A program made the translations under genes and the position numbers. Shown one piece after another: positions 17,057 through 28,752 of a DNA stretch of 64,000 nt. The notes beneath the pieces were generated by a model, which had not been told where the DNA came from, did no database searches, and saw only the letters and a list, made by a program, of their open reading frames with translations. This DNA comes from an uncultured Eubacteriales bacterium. Its GTDB lineage: Bacteria > Bacillota > Clostridia > Oscillospirales > Butyricicoccaceae. The stretch's first letter is position 1; every line of letters begins with the position of its first letter. The DNA lies in NCBI GenBank assembly GCA_910586105.1, contig CAJUGU010000001.1:1-64000 (forward strand). The letters are read 5' to 3'.

Positions 17057-20000
17057 AACGCCACATCCCTTCGCGCAGCGCGTTCCATACTGGACGGCAC
17101 CGGCGCGGGTGGGGAGAAGGCTTTCAGAGCCTGCCGAATAGACGGCTTTTCGCCCAGATGGTCAAGGCTTTCCGCATCGTCCCGCGCGGGCAGGGAACTT
17201 TCATCCGCTTCCGAAACTTCGGCTTCCTGGGCGGATTTTTGCCGCCTGCTTTTTGCGGAATCGTCCAATTCGTGGTTGAGCTGGTTCAAACGGGCTGTTT
17301 TTTCGCGTAGTTCAGCCTCTTTCGGGAAGGGACGTTCGGCTTCTTCCTTCGCGTTTTGCAGTTCATTTTCCAGTGTTGTAAGCCGTGTTTCATAAGATTC
17401 TAGCCGGTCGGGAATGCTCTCCAGCGCGTTGTTAATGCGGGTTACATTACCGACCGGATCGTCGGACAGCTCTGCATAATAGGTCAGGTTTTGGTGAAGC
17501 AAAATCTTGAATTTTTCACCGTCCACCTTGACCTGCATGGTAAAACCGCGAAATTCGCCCAAATCGATCGGCTTATCCGGCTCGCCAACGAGCAAACAGG
17601 CGTTAATGATCGCAGTCCCAGCGGCTTTCCGCTCGGTGTAGACCTGCCCCTTGATCGTCATGGAAAAGGCATCATCTTTTACCGGATGGGCTTCGACGAT
17701 AGGACGGTCAGCGGCCAAGCCTTCCATTAAAAGTTTCGTTTCTGCAATCTTCTGCGGGTAATATTTCAACGCCTTATCCTGCATTTCATACTGCTGCGAG
17801 GTATGGTTGGATTTGAGCAGCTTCAGCTTGGAAACCTGCACATCCAGCTCCATTTTTTCGCGGATTCGGTCGTCGCCAGTGGCAAGTGCTTTGACTTCTG
17901 CATAGGAAAGAGCCGTTGCGTCCACGTCCTCAGCGGAACGGGCTGGGGATTTGCTGGTCATGATCTGACCGATGAACTTTTGTTTGTTCTCCACCAGCCC
18001 CCAGTTGTAGGCGTCAAACGTTCCTTTTGTCACATATTTGAACATTTTTACGCGTTTATTCATGTTGCCCTGACGCAAAGAGCGCCCTGCGCGCTGCTCC
18101 AGATCGGCAGGCCGCCACGGGCAATCGAGGTCGTGAGAAGCCACAATTCGATCCTGCACGTTGGTGCCTGCCCCCATTTTCTGGGTGCTTCCCAGCAGGA
18201 CGCGCACCTGTCCGCGCCGCACTTTTGCAAACAATTCCGCCTTTTGCGCTTCGGTGTTCGCGTCATGGATAAAAGCGATTTCTTCTGGCGGGATTCCTCT
18301 ATCAATAAGTTTGTTTTTTATATCATCATAGACATTGAAACCGTCAGCTGTACCCGGCGTAGACAGGTCGCAAAAAATCAACTGCGTGCCAAGATTTTCC
18401 GTGCTGTTTTCCCACTCCTGAAATACATTCTGCACGCAAGCATTGACCTTGCTGTCCGGATTGTCCGGCAAAAGGGGGTTCTGCAAACGCTGGTCAAGCG
18501 CCAGTTTTCGTCCATCTGACGTGATTTTCAGCATATTATCCTGATTTGGCTCCACTGCGCCGCTTCGGACATCCTCAGCGCGTTCGCCAAGGGCTTCAAC
18601 CATTTCCTGTTGAAATACGCTCGGCTCCGTAGTGACCGTGATATATTCCGCTTCCGGGACAGGCAGTTTCAGCATATCCGCAGTCTGGATATCTGCGGCT
18701 TCCTTCCAAATATTCATCAATTCGGGAAGATTGTAAAACTTTGCAAAACGGGTCTTGGAACGAAAACCCGTCCCTTCCGGTTTCAGCTCCATAGCGGTTA
18801 CTTTTTCACCGAAATCTGCCGCCCAGGAATCAAAATGCCGGTGTCCATTGCGTTCCAGCGTGTCAAATTGCAAATAACGCATCATGGTGTACAACTCGAC
18901 GACGGAATTGCTGACAGGAGTTCCGGTTGCAAAAGTAATACCTTTTCCGCCTGTTATTTCATCCATATAACGGCACTTTGCGAACATATCACTGGATTTC
19001 TGCGCGTCAGTCTGGGCGATACCGGCAACATTACGCATTTTGGTGTGTAAAAACAAGTTTTTAAAACCGTGCGCCTCGTCCACAAACAGTCGGTCAACAC
19101 CCAACTCTTCAAACGTAACCACTTTGTCCTTTTTCTCGTCGGCAGTCAGCTTTTTCAGTTTGGCTTGAAGATTTTTCTTTGTTTTTTCCATTTGCTTGAT
19201 GGTGTAGCGCGCCCCGTCATTCTCTTTGGCTTCGCGAATTGCGTCCACAATTTCAGAAATTTGATTCCGGATCATCACTTCCTGCCGACGGTCAGACATT
19301 GGGATTTTTTCAAACTGGCTGTGTCCGATAATCACCGCGTCATAGTCGCCGGTCGCGATTCTGGCACAAAATTTCTTGCGCCGTGCTGGTTCAAAATCCT
19401 TTTTGGTAGCAACCAGCACTTTTGCGCCCGGATAAAGGCGCAAAAAATCGCCGCCCCATTGCTCCGTCAAATGATTGGGGACGACGAAAAGCGATTTCTG
19501 GCACAATCCAAGCCGCTTGCTTTCCATTGCGGCAGCAATCATTTCAAAGGTTTTGCCTGCGCCTACACAGTGTGCTAAAAGTGTGTTTTTACCATATAAG
19601 ATGTGGGCGACTGCATTTTTCTGGTGAGGACGCAAGTCGATCTCCGGAGTCATTCCAGCAAAATTGATGTGCGAACCATCGTACTCGCGCGGGCGGATGC
19701 TGTTGAACATTTTGTTATATTTTCGGCATAGGGTTTCACGCCGTTCCGGGTCTTTGAAAATCCAGTCCTTGAACGCTTCGCACATAGCTTCCTGCTTCTG
19801 CTGGGCGATCATCGTCTGCTTGCTGTTGAGAACGCGTACTTCCCGACCGTCCTCCTCCACAGTATCATAAACCCGTACATCTCGCTGGTTCAGCGTCTGT
19901 TCAAAAACCGCGTAAGCGTTGATCCGTTTTGTGCCATAGGTGGTATGAACGCGCACATTTTCCTTGCTGTCGGCACTTTTTCCCTGCACATTCCATTCGC

Positions 20001-23000
20001 CGTTGATAGCCGAATAATGCAGCTGGATTTTCTGGCCTTGCAGATATCGGGGTGTATGCAAAAGCTCGAACATAAATTGCTGATAATATTCCCGGTCGAT
20101 CCATGACGCGCCAATGCGGACGCTGATTTCCGAAGCGGTCAGGTCTTTTGGCTGCACCTGCTCCAGTTTTTCCACGTTGACTGCGAATTCCGGATATTCT
20201 TCCGTAGCGGCGCGGGCTGCAACCAACTTTTGTCGGACATTTCCGGAAAGGTATTCGTCAGCGGCTTGCCAGCCCTGCTTCCAGTGTCCACCGCCGCTTT
20301 CTAAATCAAACGGCCCGGTTGCCGGGTCTTTGAAAATAATTCCTTTCAAATCTTCAACGATTTGTGGTATTTTCTCGCTGCCGCCCATCAGGGACGCCAT
20401 ATAATTCAGGTCTACGCAGGCTTTCTCGCCGATGGATACGGCCAGCGCTTCCACTGCCGTATCAACGCTGGTTACTGGCTGCCGGTCTTGAATCGTCCGC
20501 TTGCTGAACATATCGGCTTTGCGCTCCAGTTTTCCGTTTTCATCGATCACTTCCAGTGAACACAGCAACGGATAAGAGGAATCCTCCGAAAATGCCTGCT
20601 TATTGCCTGAGCTGCTTAACAAGCCGTATTTTTCCGTGAAGCGGTCATAAATGCGATTCAAATTCGCCTGTTCCGCCTGGATTTTTTCATCGCTTGCATT
20701 TTGCATTTGCAAATCAATGAGTTTTCGAGTACAGTCACGGATTTCGATCATGCCCTTGACACGCTCAGTCGGAACCTTGCCGAGTTCGACCCGCTTCATA
20801 ATAGAGTTTTCGCGGAAATATAGTTTTTCGCGAGAAACAGTAAAGCTGAAATTTCGTACATTGGGATCTGCTGGAATCGTTTCGACCTCTTTATTCTCCT
20901 CCGGGTCTGTGATTTCCGGCTCCAGCAGATCACGGTCGGGTGGGGCGATGAGCTGAATTGCTTCGGCAAGCTGTTCGGAAAGGTCTGCGCCTTCGGTAGG
21001 AATGCAGGCCGTTTCTCTCTCATTGCCGTACATATTTCGGTGAAATTTCATCGTTCCCAACACCATTTCCGGGTGTTCAAGGAAGTAGCGGTTGATGGGT
21101 ACGCCGTCCTCGTTTTCCCCGATTTCAACCCAATCCGGCAACTTTTCCGGAACGCGGTCACGCTTCTGAAAGAATAGGATATCAGAAGTTACTTCTGTTC
21201 CGGCGTTCGCCTTAAATGCGTTGTTGGGCAGGCGGATAGCACCTAATAAGTCCGCTTTTTGCGCGAGTGCGGCGCGGGCTTTACTGTTTCGCTTGTCCAT
21301 CGTGCCTTTGGATGTGATGAATGCGACAATACCGCCCGGACGCACCTTGTCCAGCGTTTTCGCGAAAAAATAATCGTGAATCATCAGATTTTGGCGGTCA
21401 TAACGGCGATCATGCACGCTGTAACTTCCAAACGGGACGTTACCAACCGCCAGATCAAAGAAGTCGTCCGGGTGATTGGTGTTTTCAAAGCCGCCGATCG
21501 TAATATCTGCATTCTGATAAAGCTGCTGTGCAATCCTGCCGGTCAGAGCGTCAAGCTCAACGCCATACAATTTGGAATCCGAAAGCTCTTCCGGCAGCAA
21601 TCCGAAAAAGTTCCCAATGCCCATTGACGGCTCTAAAACTGTCCCCGGTTGAAAATTCATATTTTCGATCGCCCGATAAATCGCTTTAATGACCGTTGGC
21701 GACGTAAAATGCGCGTTGAGTGTGGTGCTTCGGGCGGATTCATATTCTTCCGGCGTGAGCAGTTCTTTCAGTTCACGGTATTCCTTCGACCATTTTACAT
21801 TTTCCAGGTCAAATGCCTGCGCAATGCCGCCCCAGCCCACATAGCGCGACAGAATTTCCTGCTCCTCTGGCGTGGCAAGGCGGTTTTCCGCTTCGATTTG
21901 TTTCAAAGTCCGGATTGCGGCTAAATTGTATTGATATTTTACCTTTTCGCCACCAATTCCCAAAGCGTCATCGGTAATATGGAAATTGATCCTTTCCGGA
22001 CTGGTTTTCAGCACTTCTAATACCATGTCGCCGGGGAAAACCCGACCTTGGACTTCCTGCCTTGCGAATTGACGATTTCTTTGTTGTGCTCGGGATTCTA
22101 CAACTTTACCACCATCAATTTCAACCGATTCGGCTTCGATGCTTGACCTGATGGCTTCCACCAACGGCGTCATATCGAATTCCTGCGCCTGAATTTCCTC
22201 CACAAATTGACGTACAAAAGGTATCGGTTCGCTGCGGAAAATGGGAAACCAGCCCTTGATCTCCATATCTTGCAGGCTGACCTGACCGGATTCATAGTCC
22301 ACGTTATCGATCTTCATGCGCCGCCCATCGATCGTCAATTCCATGCCGAGGGGGATGTACTCCGCTGCGCTTCGTTCTTTGATGATTTCGTAGGGTGCAT
22401 CAGAGCCGCGCTCCGGGTCGGGACGCGCAAGGACAACACTTTTCCCGTGCTCCAAAAGATGCTTGAGCGTAGCCTGCCATGCGTGGGAACTGCCTGTAAT
22501 CGCGACGTCCCCTAAACTTGTGATTTCACGAGTAATAAGTTTCGTGCCGAGGGCAGGAGCAGCCTCCTCCGCGTCCTTGCCATAGAATAAAAACGTGTTA
22601 TCGACTTGAACGCCTACGAGCTTGTCGGGATACTGTGCTTTCAAGTTCAAATATTCGTCCACGTTTGGGGTTAAATTTGGCTCGGAAGTGCTGGTTTCTT
22701 CGTTTGTTTCGGCGTTTTCGACCGTTTTATCAGCAGGCGCAGAGGGTGTATCGCCTTGTATCGGAGTGTCCTGCATTGGAACGCCCTGCGCTGGTGCAGG
22801 CTGCTTCGCCCAATCTGGCATATCCGGATCTCCAGCATACCGCTCCGGTGCGATTCTGGGATCTGCGATGATGTCCTGATAATTGTGTTCCAGCAGGTCG
22901 TCCACAAGCCATTCCCGAAACATCGGCAAGTTCAGATACGCTTCGGCCATGTTCGGGTGATCGGCAGCGATTTCTTCCATATAATACGCGATTTCGGTAT

Positions 23001-26000
23001 CCAGAGTGTCCAGCGCAGCGTCATAATCGGTTTCCGGTTCGCGGAAATAGTCACGCAAAGCGCTGTTTTTCACAGCCGTATCGAGCATTTCCAACGTGTC
23101 ACGATAAAGTGTGATTGGATCGGTCACTAAAACTGGCGTTTCCGGCGTACCATCTGCGGTCGGTGCTTCCAGTGATTCAGGCGTGGGAAGTCTCTGCTCT
23201 TGCTGGGGCTGAGACAGTGCGGGGTATGTCTCGTTAAAAATCTTCTGATGAAGTCGGCTGTGGAACGCCGTATTGTCTGCGTACAACCGGAAAAACGTGG
23301 TATCGTCAACAAGAGAGATTGCCGCCCGCTTGATTGCTTCGTTTCCTTCCATTTGGGCAGTCGATCGGTCAGAATTGCGGCAGGCATTTTGATATGCCGT
23401 GTCCGCCAACACCAAATTTTTGACGATCGGAAGATAATGGTTATATAACTCCCTGATAGTCGGCGCGGAAGACGCGGGAACGTCCTGTATTCCCAAGTTT
23501 TTAATATCCGGTACAGCGGCGGCGTATTGGGTTTCCTGCCCGGTTTTCTCCGGCAAATCGTCAACAGAGGTTTTGACCGTTTGGGAAACTTCCGGCTCAG
23601 TCTCAGGGACGGAGCGATTTTTCTGGTATTGCTTCAATTCCTCCGGTGACAGGTATCGATCCTGCTGGATCAGCTGGCGGATGTGCGCGGCCATTTCTGA
23701 AAAGGGAACATGACGCATTTTCCCGTCCGGATGGGAAGATATACGCAGTTCTTTCGTAAAATAGGCATAGCCTCTTGTGCCGTCTGCCAGAGTGCAGAAA
23801 CCGCCTTCAAGGTTCCCGTATCTGGATCGTTTATATTCCTGCTCTAACTTCCAGGCAAGGACTGCGTCAGGCAAATCCTCGCTGAACAGAGCATAGATCC
23901 TCTGCTTGCGGGAAGGGTCGCCCAAGTCCTCAATCAGAAAATGGTCGAGGTCTATGTCGGTGATTTCGCGCTGGGTCTGCGTCTTCTCTGCTGTTTCCAC
24001 GGAAGAAAACAGGCTGAACTGTCCATCCAAATCTTCCCGGACTTCTGCGCGCTTCTTCTGCGTGAGGGCGCGGGCTGCTGCTGTCAGCCGATCGCCGGGA
24101 ATCGGCTGAGTTTTAGAACTTGTGCGTTTCGGCACCGATTCTTTGCGTCCGGCTTTTTTCGCTGCTTGCTTTACCTGTTGCTCTGTCTGCAAAGCGGATT
24201 CCGGCAGAGGGGCAAACAAGGCGGATTTTCCGCTTTGATAGGCTCCAACATCCCGGATTGCATATTGCAGGGTGGTATAATGTGGTGTATCTGGCGAAAG
24301 GGGCGCAAAGTCCTTTAGCATCTGATTGAAGATTTTCTCTACCTGTTCGGGGTCGTCCAGAAACGGCAGAATGTCCCGCTCTGCCGCTGTAAAATCCCAC
24401 TCATGAGGGTACGTCCGGTCCGGATCATTGGGTTTATAATAGTTAAATGCATAGATTTGACGTGCAATAGCCAGTTTTTCATAAGTCGGAAGATATGATT
24501 TTTCCTGTTCGCTGAGATAGCGGCCGCTGTCAATCAGGTTCCGGATATGCTTTTGCACCTGGTTCCAGGTCAGATGTACGGTGTCATAACCCTTAAAGCC
24601 TGAATTATCATCGTTACGGCTGAATTTGATCCCTTTGCTGTCGTGATTTTCACAGAATCCGGCGTAGCACAAGCCCCCTGTGCCGTACTCTTCACGCAGA
24701 AAATCCGCACATTCTTTGGCGTTATGACCCTGTATAAAACACGAATAAATGCGCAGCTTGCTTTCGGAAACATTGCTGCCCCGTAGCAGCAATGCCTCGA
24801 CTTCGTCCTGCGTGATGAAACTTCCCTTTACCGATTCAAAACCTTCCGCTGCATGAAATTGTGTAACCGGCTTATCCATATCAGAAAGTCGTTGTAAAAG
24901 GATATTCAGCTTGTGTTGTCTGCGAAATCGTAGCAGTTCCGGCTGCTGGTTGTATGCGCTTTCAAATTGCTGTAATTCCAAAATAGTATTATGATGGCCT
25001 TCCGTATCTTTCAACAGCTCCGCAATCCGTGCGCTGCTCTCAGGGAAAGCGCTGCCGTTATAGATAGCGGAAATCGTAGGCAGTAAATCCATCTCCCACG
25101 CTTCATCGCTGAAATCCTGTCGCAAATGCCATAACTTTTCTGCCAGTTCGCGAAATTCGTTATCACGGGCAGCATCAATTTTATCCTGTGCGGCAAATAA
25201 TCCATTGTGCAGCTGGCTTGCGATCAGTCCGGCAGCTTTTGCCCATGGAACGAAAGTGCTTCCGGGATGGCTGGCTGTGTCGCCCTGTGCAATCCGGAAG
25301 CCATCTTTATCAAACCACAGCGCATATCTTTGACCGGCAACCGTAACACCCTTGCCGCCCTCGCCAAACTCCTGTTCTAAAAACGAAGCCGCAGCCGAAC
25401 CGGTTGGCTCCTTCTGGAAAAATGCAATAATGCGTTCAATGCTGTGCGGTTGGTTGCTGCCGCTGGTAAGTGCGCGGCTGATTACGGCATCCGGAACCGT
25501 TTTTGCTGTGAAAAGGGTATGCTGAGGTTCTTCGGTTTGGGCTTCTGAAATCGTTTCGATTTGCTCCTCAACGGTCGGAAACAGCGAAAATTGCAGGGGT
25601 TCCGAGGTTTCAGATACAGAAAAAGCGGGCTGTTCGCCCGCTGTCTGTTCCGTTTCCTGCTTTACCGGTACACGATCTCCGCCAGAACGATTTCGTCCGC
25701 CTGCGCCGTGAAGCTGTTCACGGCCTGCACCCAGCCCATCTGGTCGCGGGCTTTCATCTTCTCGTCCACGCCGTTCTGACGTTTCAGTTCGTCCACCATC
25801 CGATCCGCGCGCTCCTGCGCCTGCCGGTCGATCTCTCGCAGGTGCGGTTCCAGCCGACCGGTCAGCAGCATCGACGTGTATGTCCCGCTGTGGTGTTCCT
25901 TCAGGAAGGTTTCGCGCAGCCGTCCGTACTTGCCCAGCGGCGTCTGTTCCTCCTCGTCCGCCCCGTCCAGCATCAGGTCGGGAATCCAGTAATCGCCCAC

Positions 26001-26898
26001 TTTCGTGTAAGTCAGTTCCATCTCGTATTCTCCTTTCGATACTTTCGCGATTTAATGTGTTAAATTCTTTTCTATCCTTATTATAATCGATCACCTGCTG
26101 AATTGCAAGCGGTTTTTCCAGATTCTGCTGTTTGTTTTTTGCCGCTTGTCGATCGTACTGCTTTACAGCGCGTCCAATCTCAATCAAAAGGCCCATCGAC
26201 ACCGAACTGGTAGCATTTCCGAGATGATGCAGTACCGCAGGTGTAGAAAATTCAGATATCCCCCGAAAATCTGCGTCTTCCAGGTAACGCGAAGGGGCAA
26301 GGCCGCAGCGGACAAGAAGGGTATACTGGACGCTGGCGGTCATGACCTGCCGGAAGCGCACCTCCAAATTCAGGTCGTCCAGACCTTCCAGCAGGCTGTC
26401 CGGCACGTCGTAGGCAAGGTCGTTCAGGTGTTCCCGGTAAGTTTCGTTGACTGCGCGGCGGGCTTGTTCCATGAGCGTCCAGCCGATATCCGTTTCCTCT
26501 GTCGTGCCGTACTGACGTTCAAGCGCTTCTGAAACGGCTCCGTGATGCTCCTCGCGCAACTCCCACAGATACGGCATTTTTGCACCGCGCACCGGGCGCG
26601 TGTCGCTCACATCAAAAACGTGCTCCAGATAGGGCCTGCCGCTGCCGTCCTTGTGGATCAGCGCAATGCCTTTGGAACCAGCCTTGACCCAACGGTGCAT
26701 CTTTTTGTTCCACAACTCCATGCTTGCGCAGGCGGTAGCATCCGGCTTTTGCGCGTACAGCAAAAGCTGGTCATCGAACGAATACTTGTACAGCCGTGAC
26801 GCAACTGTTAAATACTGCTTCCAATTATCGGTGCTTTGCGTTACAGTTTTTGCGGTTTTAGCCGCTAGTTCTGATATCCTCTGTAATTTATTGGTCAT
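17053..26898 (-). CDS. Giant ArdC-like / methylase-like / SNF2 helicase protein
   Basis: A 3281-residue multidomain protein of the kind carried by Tn1549-like ICEs. In order: an ArdC-like single-strand DNA-binding N-terminus (about 1-150, [16 protein letters not shown]); a low-complexity Arg/Gly/Asp linker (about 300-410); three related modules near residues 487, 711 and 998; an adenine-methylase-like fold near 1750-1930 ([11 protein letters not shown], then NVPFGSYS where true methylases have NPPF/Y); an SNF2-type helicase with Walker A HCVGAGKT (about 2440), VDEAHGFKN (about 2613), GTPVSN and the motif VI stretch [10 protein letters not shown]; and a coiled C-terminus. It probably remodels or protects transferred DNA. 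ATG follows GGAGGG. Another gene is nested in a second frame at 25662-26021. Confidence 0.88.
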   Translation of the reverse strand: MTNKLQRISELAAKTAKTVTQSTDNWKQYLTVASRLYKYSFDDQLLLYAQKPDATACASMELWNKKMHRWVKAGSKGIALIHKDGSGRPYLEHVFDVSDTRPVRGAKMPYLWELREEHHGAVSEALERQYGTTEETDIGWTLMEQARRAVNETYREHLNDLAYDVPDSLLEGLDDLNLEVRFRQVMTASVQYTLLVRCGLAPSRYLEDADFRGISEFSTPAVLHHLGNATSSVSMGLLIEIGRAVKQYDRQAAKNKQQNLEKPLAIQQVIDYNKDRKEFNTLNRESIERRIRDGTDLHESGRLLDSRPDAGRGGRGGTDAAGQVRTAARNLPEGTPQRDIHVDAADRSAGTAPARDRPAGAGARGSDGGRTETSERRGREDESPRPDGLGAGREQLHGAGGRNRSGGDRVPVKQETEQTAGEQPAFSVSETSEPLQFSLFPTVEEQIETISEAQTEEPQHTLFTAKTVPDAVISRALTSGSNQPHSIERIIAFFQKEPTGSAAASFLEQEFGEGGKGVTVAGQRYALWFDKDGFRIAQGDTASHPGSTFVPWAKAAGLIASQLHNGLFAAQDKIDAARDNEFRELAEKLWHLRQDFSDEAWEMDLLPTISAIYNGSAFPESSARIAELLKDTEGHHNTILELQQFESAYNQQPELLRFRRQHKLNILLQRLSDMDKPVTQFHAAEGFESVKGSFITQDEVEALLLRGSNVSESKLRIYSCFIQGHNAKECADFLREEYGTGGLCYAGFCENHDSKGIKFSRNDDNSGFKGYDTVHLTWNQVQKHIRNLIDSGRYLSEQEKSYLPTYEKLAIARQIYAFNYYKPNDPDRTYPHEWDFTAAERDILPFLDDPEQVEKIFNQMLKDFAPLSPDTPHYTTLQYAIRDVGAYQSGKSALFAPLPESALQTEQQVKQAAKKAGRKESVPKRTSSKTQPIPGDRLTAAARALTQKKRAEVREDLDGQFSLFSSVETAEKTQTQREITDIDLDHFLIEDLGDPSRKQRIYALFSEDLPDAVLAWKLEQEYKRSRYGNLEGGFCTLADGTRGYAYFTKELRISSHPDGKMRHVPFSEMAAHIRQLIQQDRYLSPEELKQYQKNRSVPETEPEVSQTVKTSVDDLPEKTGQETQYAAAVPDIKNLGIQDVPASSAPTIRELYNHYLPIVKNLVLADTAYQNACRNSDRSTAQMEGNEAIKRAAISLVDDTTFFRLYADNTAFHSRLHQKIFNETYPALSQPQQEQRLPTPESLEAPTADGTPETPVLVTDPITLYRDTLEMLDTAVKNSALRDYFREPETDYDAALDTLDTEIAYYMEEIAADHPNMAEAYLNLPMFREWLVDDLLEHNYQDIIADPRIAPERYAGDPDMPDWAKQPAPAQGVPMQDTPIQGDTPSAPADKTVENAETNEETSTSEPNLTPNVDEYLNLKAQYPDKLVGVQVDNTFLFYGKDAEEAAPALGTKLITREITSLGDVAITGSSHAWQATLKHLLEHGKSVVLARPDPERGSDAPYEIIKERSAAEYIPLGMELTIDGRRMKIDNVDYESGQVSLQDMEIKGWFPIFRSEPIPFVRQFVEEIQAQEFDMTPLVEAIRSSIEAESVEIDGGKVVESRAQQRNRQFARQEVQGRVFPGDMVLEVLKTSPERINFHITDDALGIGGEKVKYQYNLAAIRTLKQIEAENRLATPEEQEILSRYVGWGGIAQAFDLENVKWSKEYRELKELLTPEEYESARSTTLNAHFTSPTVIKAIYRAIENMNFQPGTVLEPSMGIGNFFGLLPEELSDSKLYGVELDALTGRIAQQLYQNADITIGGFENTNHPDDFFDLAVGNVPFGSYSVHDRRYDRQNLMIHDYFFAKTLDKVRPGGIVAFITSKGTMDKRNSKARAALAQKADLLGAIRLPNNAFKANAGTEVTSDILFFQKRDRVPEKLPDWVEIGENEDGVPINRYFLEHPEMVLGTMKFHRNMYGNERETACIPTEGADLSEQLAEAIQLIAPPDRDLLEPEITDPEENKEVETIPADPNVRNFSFTVSREKLYFRENSIMKRVELGKVPTERVKGMIEIRDCTRKLIDLQMQNASDEKIQAEQANLNRIYDRFTEKYGLLSSSGNKQAFSEDSSYPLLCSLEVIDENGKLERKADMFSKRTIQDRQPVTSVDTAVEALAVSIGEKACVDLNYMASLMGGSEKIPQIVEDLKGIIFKDPATGPFDLESGGGHWKQGWQAADEYLSGNVRQKLVAARAATEEYPEFAVNVEKLEQVQPKDLTASEISVRIGASWIDREYYQQFMFELLHTPRYLQGQKIQLHYSAINGEWNVQGKSADSKENVRVHTTYGTKRINAYAVFEQTLNQRDVRVYDTVEEDGREVRVLNSKQTMIAQQKQEAMCEAFKDWIFKDPERRETLCRKYNKMFNSIRPREYDGSHINFAGMTPEIDLRPHQKNAVAHILYGKNTLLAHCVGAGKTFEMIAAAMESKRLGLCQKSLFVVPNHLTEQWGGDFLRLYPGAKVLVATKKDFEPARRKKFCARIATGDYDAVIIGHSQFEKIPMSDRRQEVMIRNQISEIVDAIREAKENDGARYTIKQMEKTKKNLQAKLKKLTADEKKDKVVTFEELGVDRLFVDEAHGFKNLFLHTKMRNVAGIAQTDAQKSSDMFAKCRYMDEITGGKGITFATGTPVSNSVVELYTMMRYLQFDTLERNGHRHFDSWAADFGEKVTAMELKPEGTGFRSKTRFAKFYNLPELMNIWKEAADIQTADMLKLPVPEAEYITVTTEPSVFQQEMVEALGERAEDVRSGAVEPNQDNMLKITSDGRKLALDQRLQNPLLPDNPDSKVNACVQNVFQEWENSTENLGTQLIFCDLSTPGTADGFNVYDDIKNKLIDRGIPPEEIAFIHDANTEAQKAELFAKVRRGQVRVLLGSTQKMGAGTNVQDRIVASHDLDCPWRPADLEQRAGRSLRQGNMNKRVKMFKYVTKGTFDAYNWGLVENKQKFIGQIMTSKSPARSAEDVDATALSYAEVKALATGDDRIREKMELDVQVSKLKLLKSNHTSQQYEMQDKALKYYPQKIAETKLLMEGLAADRPIVEAHPVKDDAFSMTIKGQVYTERKAAGTAIINACLLVGEPDKPIDLGEFRGFTMQVKVDGEKFKILLHQNLTYYAELSDDPVGNVTRINNALESIPDRLESYETRLTTLENELQNAKEEAERPFPKEAELREKTARLNQLNHELDDSAKSRRQKSAQEAEVSEADESSLPARDDAESLDHLGEKPSIRQALKAFSPPAPVPSSMERAARRDVAL
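25662..26021 (-). CDS. TnpV-like protein nested in the giant gene
   Basis: A 119-residue ORF in a different frame of the same strand, wholly inside the giant helicase gene. It starts at an ATG eight bases after AAAGGAG and reads as TnpV, a small transposon-encoded family: [16 protein letters not shown] at the start, then [35 protein letters not shown] and a C-terminal [13 protein letters not shown]. In the host frame the same bases give a low-complexity Arg/Gly/Asp/Pro linker, as expected of a frame bent around another coding sequence. TnpV's function is unknown. Own site, own start and recognisable family support it as a true overlapping gene. Confidence 0.75.
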   Translation of the reverse strand: MELTYTKVGDYWIPDLMLDGADEEEQTPLGKYGRLRETFLKEHHSGTYTSMLLTGRLEPHLREIDRQAQERADRMVDELKRQNGVDEKMKARDQMGWVQAVNSFTAQADEIVLAEIVYR

Positions 26899-26975
26899 TT
26901 GTTCCCTCCAATCGTATTAAAAATGAATCACTCTGCACTTTCCTGTGCGATAGTACCTTACCCGAATGTGCGTAC

Positions 26976-27003
26976 TTGACTATTTTCCGATCAATGATAC
27001 AAT
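26976..27003 (+). promoter_or_regulatory. Promoter of the flavodoxin gene
   Basis: TTGACT (26976-26981) and TACAAT (26998-27003) are 16 bases apart. AGTAC (about 26952) and GTACT (26972-26976) form an inverted repeat reaching the -35, a possible operator for an HxlR/MarR-like redox regulator encoded elsewhere. Confidence 0.65.
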
Positions 27004-27049
27004 GATGGAAAAATAAAATCGTCAACAAATCACGGGAGGAGCATACACT

Positions 27050-27595
27050 ATGGGCAAGAAAATTGTTATTTTAAATGGCAGTCCCAGACCGACCGGGAAT
27101 ACGGCTGCATTGGTTCAGGCATTCACTGAAGGTGCTGAATCTGTCGGACATGAAGTAACCCGTTATGATTTGCAGAAAATGAATATCCACCCCTGTCTGG
27201 GCTGCTGCGGCGGTGGAAAAGACCCGGACAGCCCCTGTGTCCAGAAGGATGATATGCTGCAAATTTATCCGGCTTACAAGGAAGCGGACTTGGTTTGCCT
27301 GGCATCGCCGTTATACTATTGGACGATCAGCGGCCAGCTGAAATGTGCGTTTGACCGCTTGTTTGCGGTAGCTGAATGCAATGAAAATCTTGCGAATCCG
27401 ATCAAGGAGAGCGTCCTTTTGATGGCGGCAGAGGGACATGGGTTTGAAGAAAGCGTTTACTGGTACGATCGCCTTATGAATCATCTCGGCTGGACAGACA
27501 AGGGCAAGGTTCTTTGCGGAGGAGTATTCAACGTGGGGGACATTGCAGGCAATGAAAAGCTGGAGGAAGCGAAACGATTAGGCGCAAGCCTGTAA
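27050..27595 (+). CDS. Flavodoxin family / NADPH-dependent FMN reductase
   Basis: A 181-residue flavoprotein. The FMN phosphate loop NGSPRPTGNTAAL is at residues 9-21, followed by a Cys-rich turn CLGCCGGGKDPDSPC (about 49-63) typical of iron-sulfur-flavoprotein-like reductases, and the flavin-contacting ASPLYYWTISGQLK. Likely role: reduction of quinones or other electrophiles with NAD(P)H, a stress-related cargo trait; substrate unknown. It points against all neighbouring ICE genes, has its own promoter, GGGAGGAG site and terminator, and so looks like a self-contained cargo cassette placed between the giant gene and the next operon. Confidence 0.88.
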   Translation: MGKKIVILNGSPRPTGNTAALVQAFTEGAESVGHEVTRYDLQKMNIHPCLGCCGGGKDPDSPCVQKDDMLQIYPAYKEADLVCLASPLYYWTISGQLKCAFDRLFAVAECNENLANPIKESVLLMAAEGHGFEESVYWYDRLMNHLGWTDKGKVLCGGVFNVGDIAGNEKLEEAKRLGASL

Positions 27596-27616
27596 CCGAT
27601 TTATAACATTTTAGAA

Positions 27617-27655
27617 GCAAAACCGGGTTTGCTATAGCGGCAAGCCCGGTTTTGC
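27617..27655. terminator. Bidirectional terminator after the flavodoxin gene
   Basis: 16-base arms (GCAAAACCGGGTTTGC with 27640-27655) pair except for one wobble, around a 7-base loop. It sits between converging genes and can end both. Confidence 0.85.
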
Positions 27656-27661
27656 AAATGA

Positions 27662-27940
27662 TCATTTGCCTTGCCGTCGCTGTTGGTTCATTCGCTCAAC
27701 GACCGCACGCTGGGCGGGGGAAAGGACGCGCGGCGGCACAACGCGCAGCCACTTCCTGGGAAGCTCAAAGGTCAGCCCTCCGGAATCGTTTGCCGCCGTC
27801 TGGCGCACGCGGTCAGGATAGGCGGCGCACAACTCGGCGAGCTGCTTTTGCAAAGCTGGATTGTAAGTGAAAATGATTGCTGTACGTTCAGACTGATTAT
27901 AAATTGCGATCGTTTCTCGCTCCAAACTGCTTAATTTCAT
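27662..27940 (-). CDS. Small conserved ICE hypothetical protein
   Basis: About 92 residues, starting MKLSSLERETIAIYN at the ATG at 27940; longer frames begin inside the upstream gene. Middle: IIFTYNPALQKQLAELCAAYPDRVRQT. The basic C-terminus (LPRKWLRVVPPRVLSPAQRAVVERMNQQRR) could bind nucleic acid, though that is a guess. It is the last gene of the topB - XRE - hypothetical run and overlaps nothing. I recognise the pattern from Tn1549-like elements but know no function. Confidence 0.65.
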   Translation of the reverse strand: MKLSSLERETIAIYNQSERTAIIFTYNPALQKQLAELCAAYPDRVRQTAANDSGGLTFELPRKWLRVVPPRVLSPAQRAVVERMNQQRRQGK

Positions 27941-27944
27941 GGCA

Positions 27945-28370
27945 TCACCGTTCCGATTCATGACGTGGAGTGGTGGATGCTGCATGGCTTTCTGCGCGGC
28001 ACTGTTTCAGGTTGTCGATTACAGAAGTTTTCGGCATTTCGTTGTTAATCATGCCGTCAATTTGGTTGTAATTCCCCTCGGCGCTCATTTCCGCAGCTGC
28101 AAGGTAATTCTCCGGCGCGACCTGCTGGAATGCTTTGATCTGCCCGTTTTCTGAGAAGATCGGGATGTAAAACTCAGGGATTTTGATATACATTCCATCC
28201 ATTCCCGCGCCGCCCTGATAACGTCCTAAGGTATCCTTTTCGCATTCCAGAAGAACCGTACCGTTTGTCAGCACATATCCCGGTTCAATCCGTCGCCGAA
28301 GCAGCCCATACGGAACGCCGACCCGGGCAATGCCGACTTCGGGGAGCGGAGCGTCTTTTTTATCACTCAT
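27945..28370 (-). CDS. Hypothetical ICE protein
   Basis: About 141 residues. The ATG at 28370 (MSDKKDAPLPEVG) overlaps the stop of the XRE regulator gene by one base (TGATG) and lies 7 bases after AGGAGG, so it is chosen over the GTG one codon earlier. The N-terminal half is Gly/Tyr-rich (GVPYGLLRRRIEPGYVLTNG); the rest is polar with no domain, signal or membrane segment recognised. Coupling to the regulator suggests a shared task, possibly a partner or sensor for it. Confidence 0.6.
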   Translation of the reverse strand: MSDKKDAPLPEVGIARVGVPYGLLRRRIEPGYVLTNGTVLLECEKDTLGRYQGGAGMDGMYIKIPEFYIPIFSENGQIKAFQQVAPENYLAAAEMSAEGNYNQIDGMINNEMPKTSVIDNLKQCRAESHAASTTPRHESER

Positions 28371-28750
28371 CACACATCCTCCTGCGCAGCGCTGATTGCG
28401 GACACGATACCATAAATGGCATCGTCCAGGGCATCCAAAAGCGCGTCGGATTCCAGCGCGGCAAGGGTCAGAAGTTCATCTACCGTTTCGGTACTCAAAC
28501 CCAGCATTTCTGCAAGTTCCTCCGCGCTGGGGGAACCGTCCCTGCCATCCAGCAGCCACTCATACGGCACGCCGAAAAAGCGTGCAATATCGCGGAACTG
28601 GTACACATCCGGGACGCTTGCGCCGCTCAGCCAGCGGTTGACGGTTGGCAGCTTTACACCTGCGGCGCAGGCAAGATTCTCACGCTTTTCGCCGGTATAA
28701 ATCAGGAGGGTACGCAGGCGGCTGTCAATCTTTTTTGTCGTGTTTTTCAT
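28370..28750 (-). CDS. XRE family helix-turn-helix regulator
   Basis: A 126-residue protein with an N-terminal Cro/CI-type helix-turn-helix (about residues 8-66): LRTLLIYTGEKRENLACAAG, the recognition helix in VKLPTVNRWLSGASVP, and FRDIARFFGVPYEWLLDG. The C-terminal half is acidic and helical (EELAEMLGLSTETVDELL), likely for dimerisation. Start ATG after AAGGAG, two bases beyond the topB stop. It probably regulates ICE genes; no operator could be assigned. Confidence 0.85.
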   Translation of the reverse strand: MKNTTKKIDSRLRTLLIYTGEKRENLACAAGVKLPTVNRWLSGASVPDVYQFRDIARFFGVPYEWLLDGRDGSPSAEELAEMLGLSTETVDELLTLAALESDALLDALDDAIYGIVSAISAAQEDV

Positions 28751-28752
28751 TC

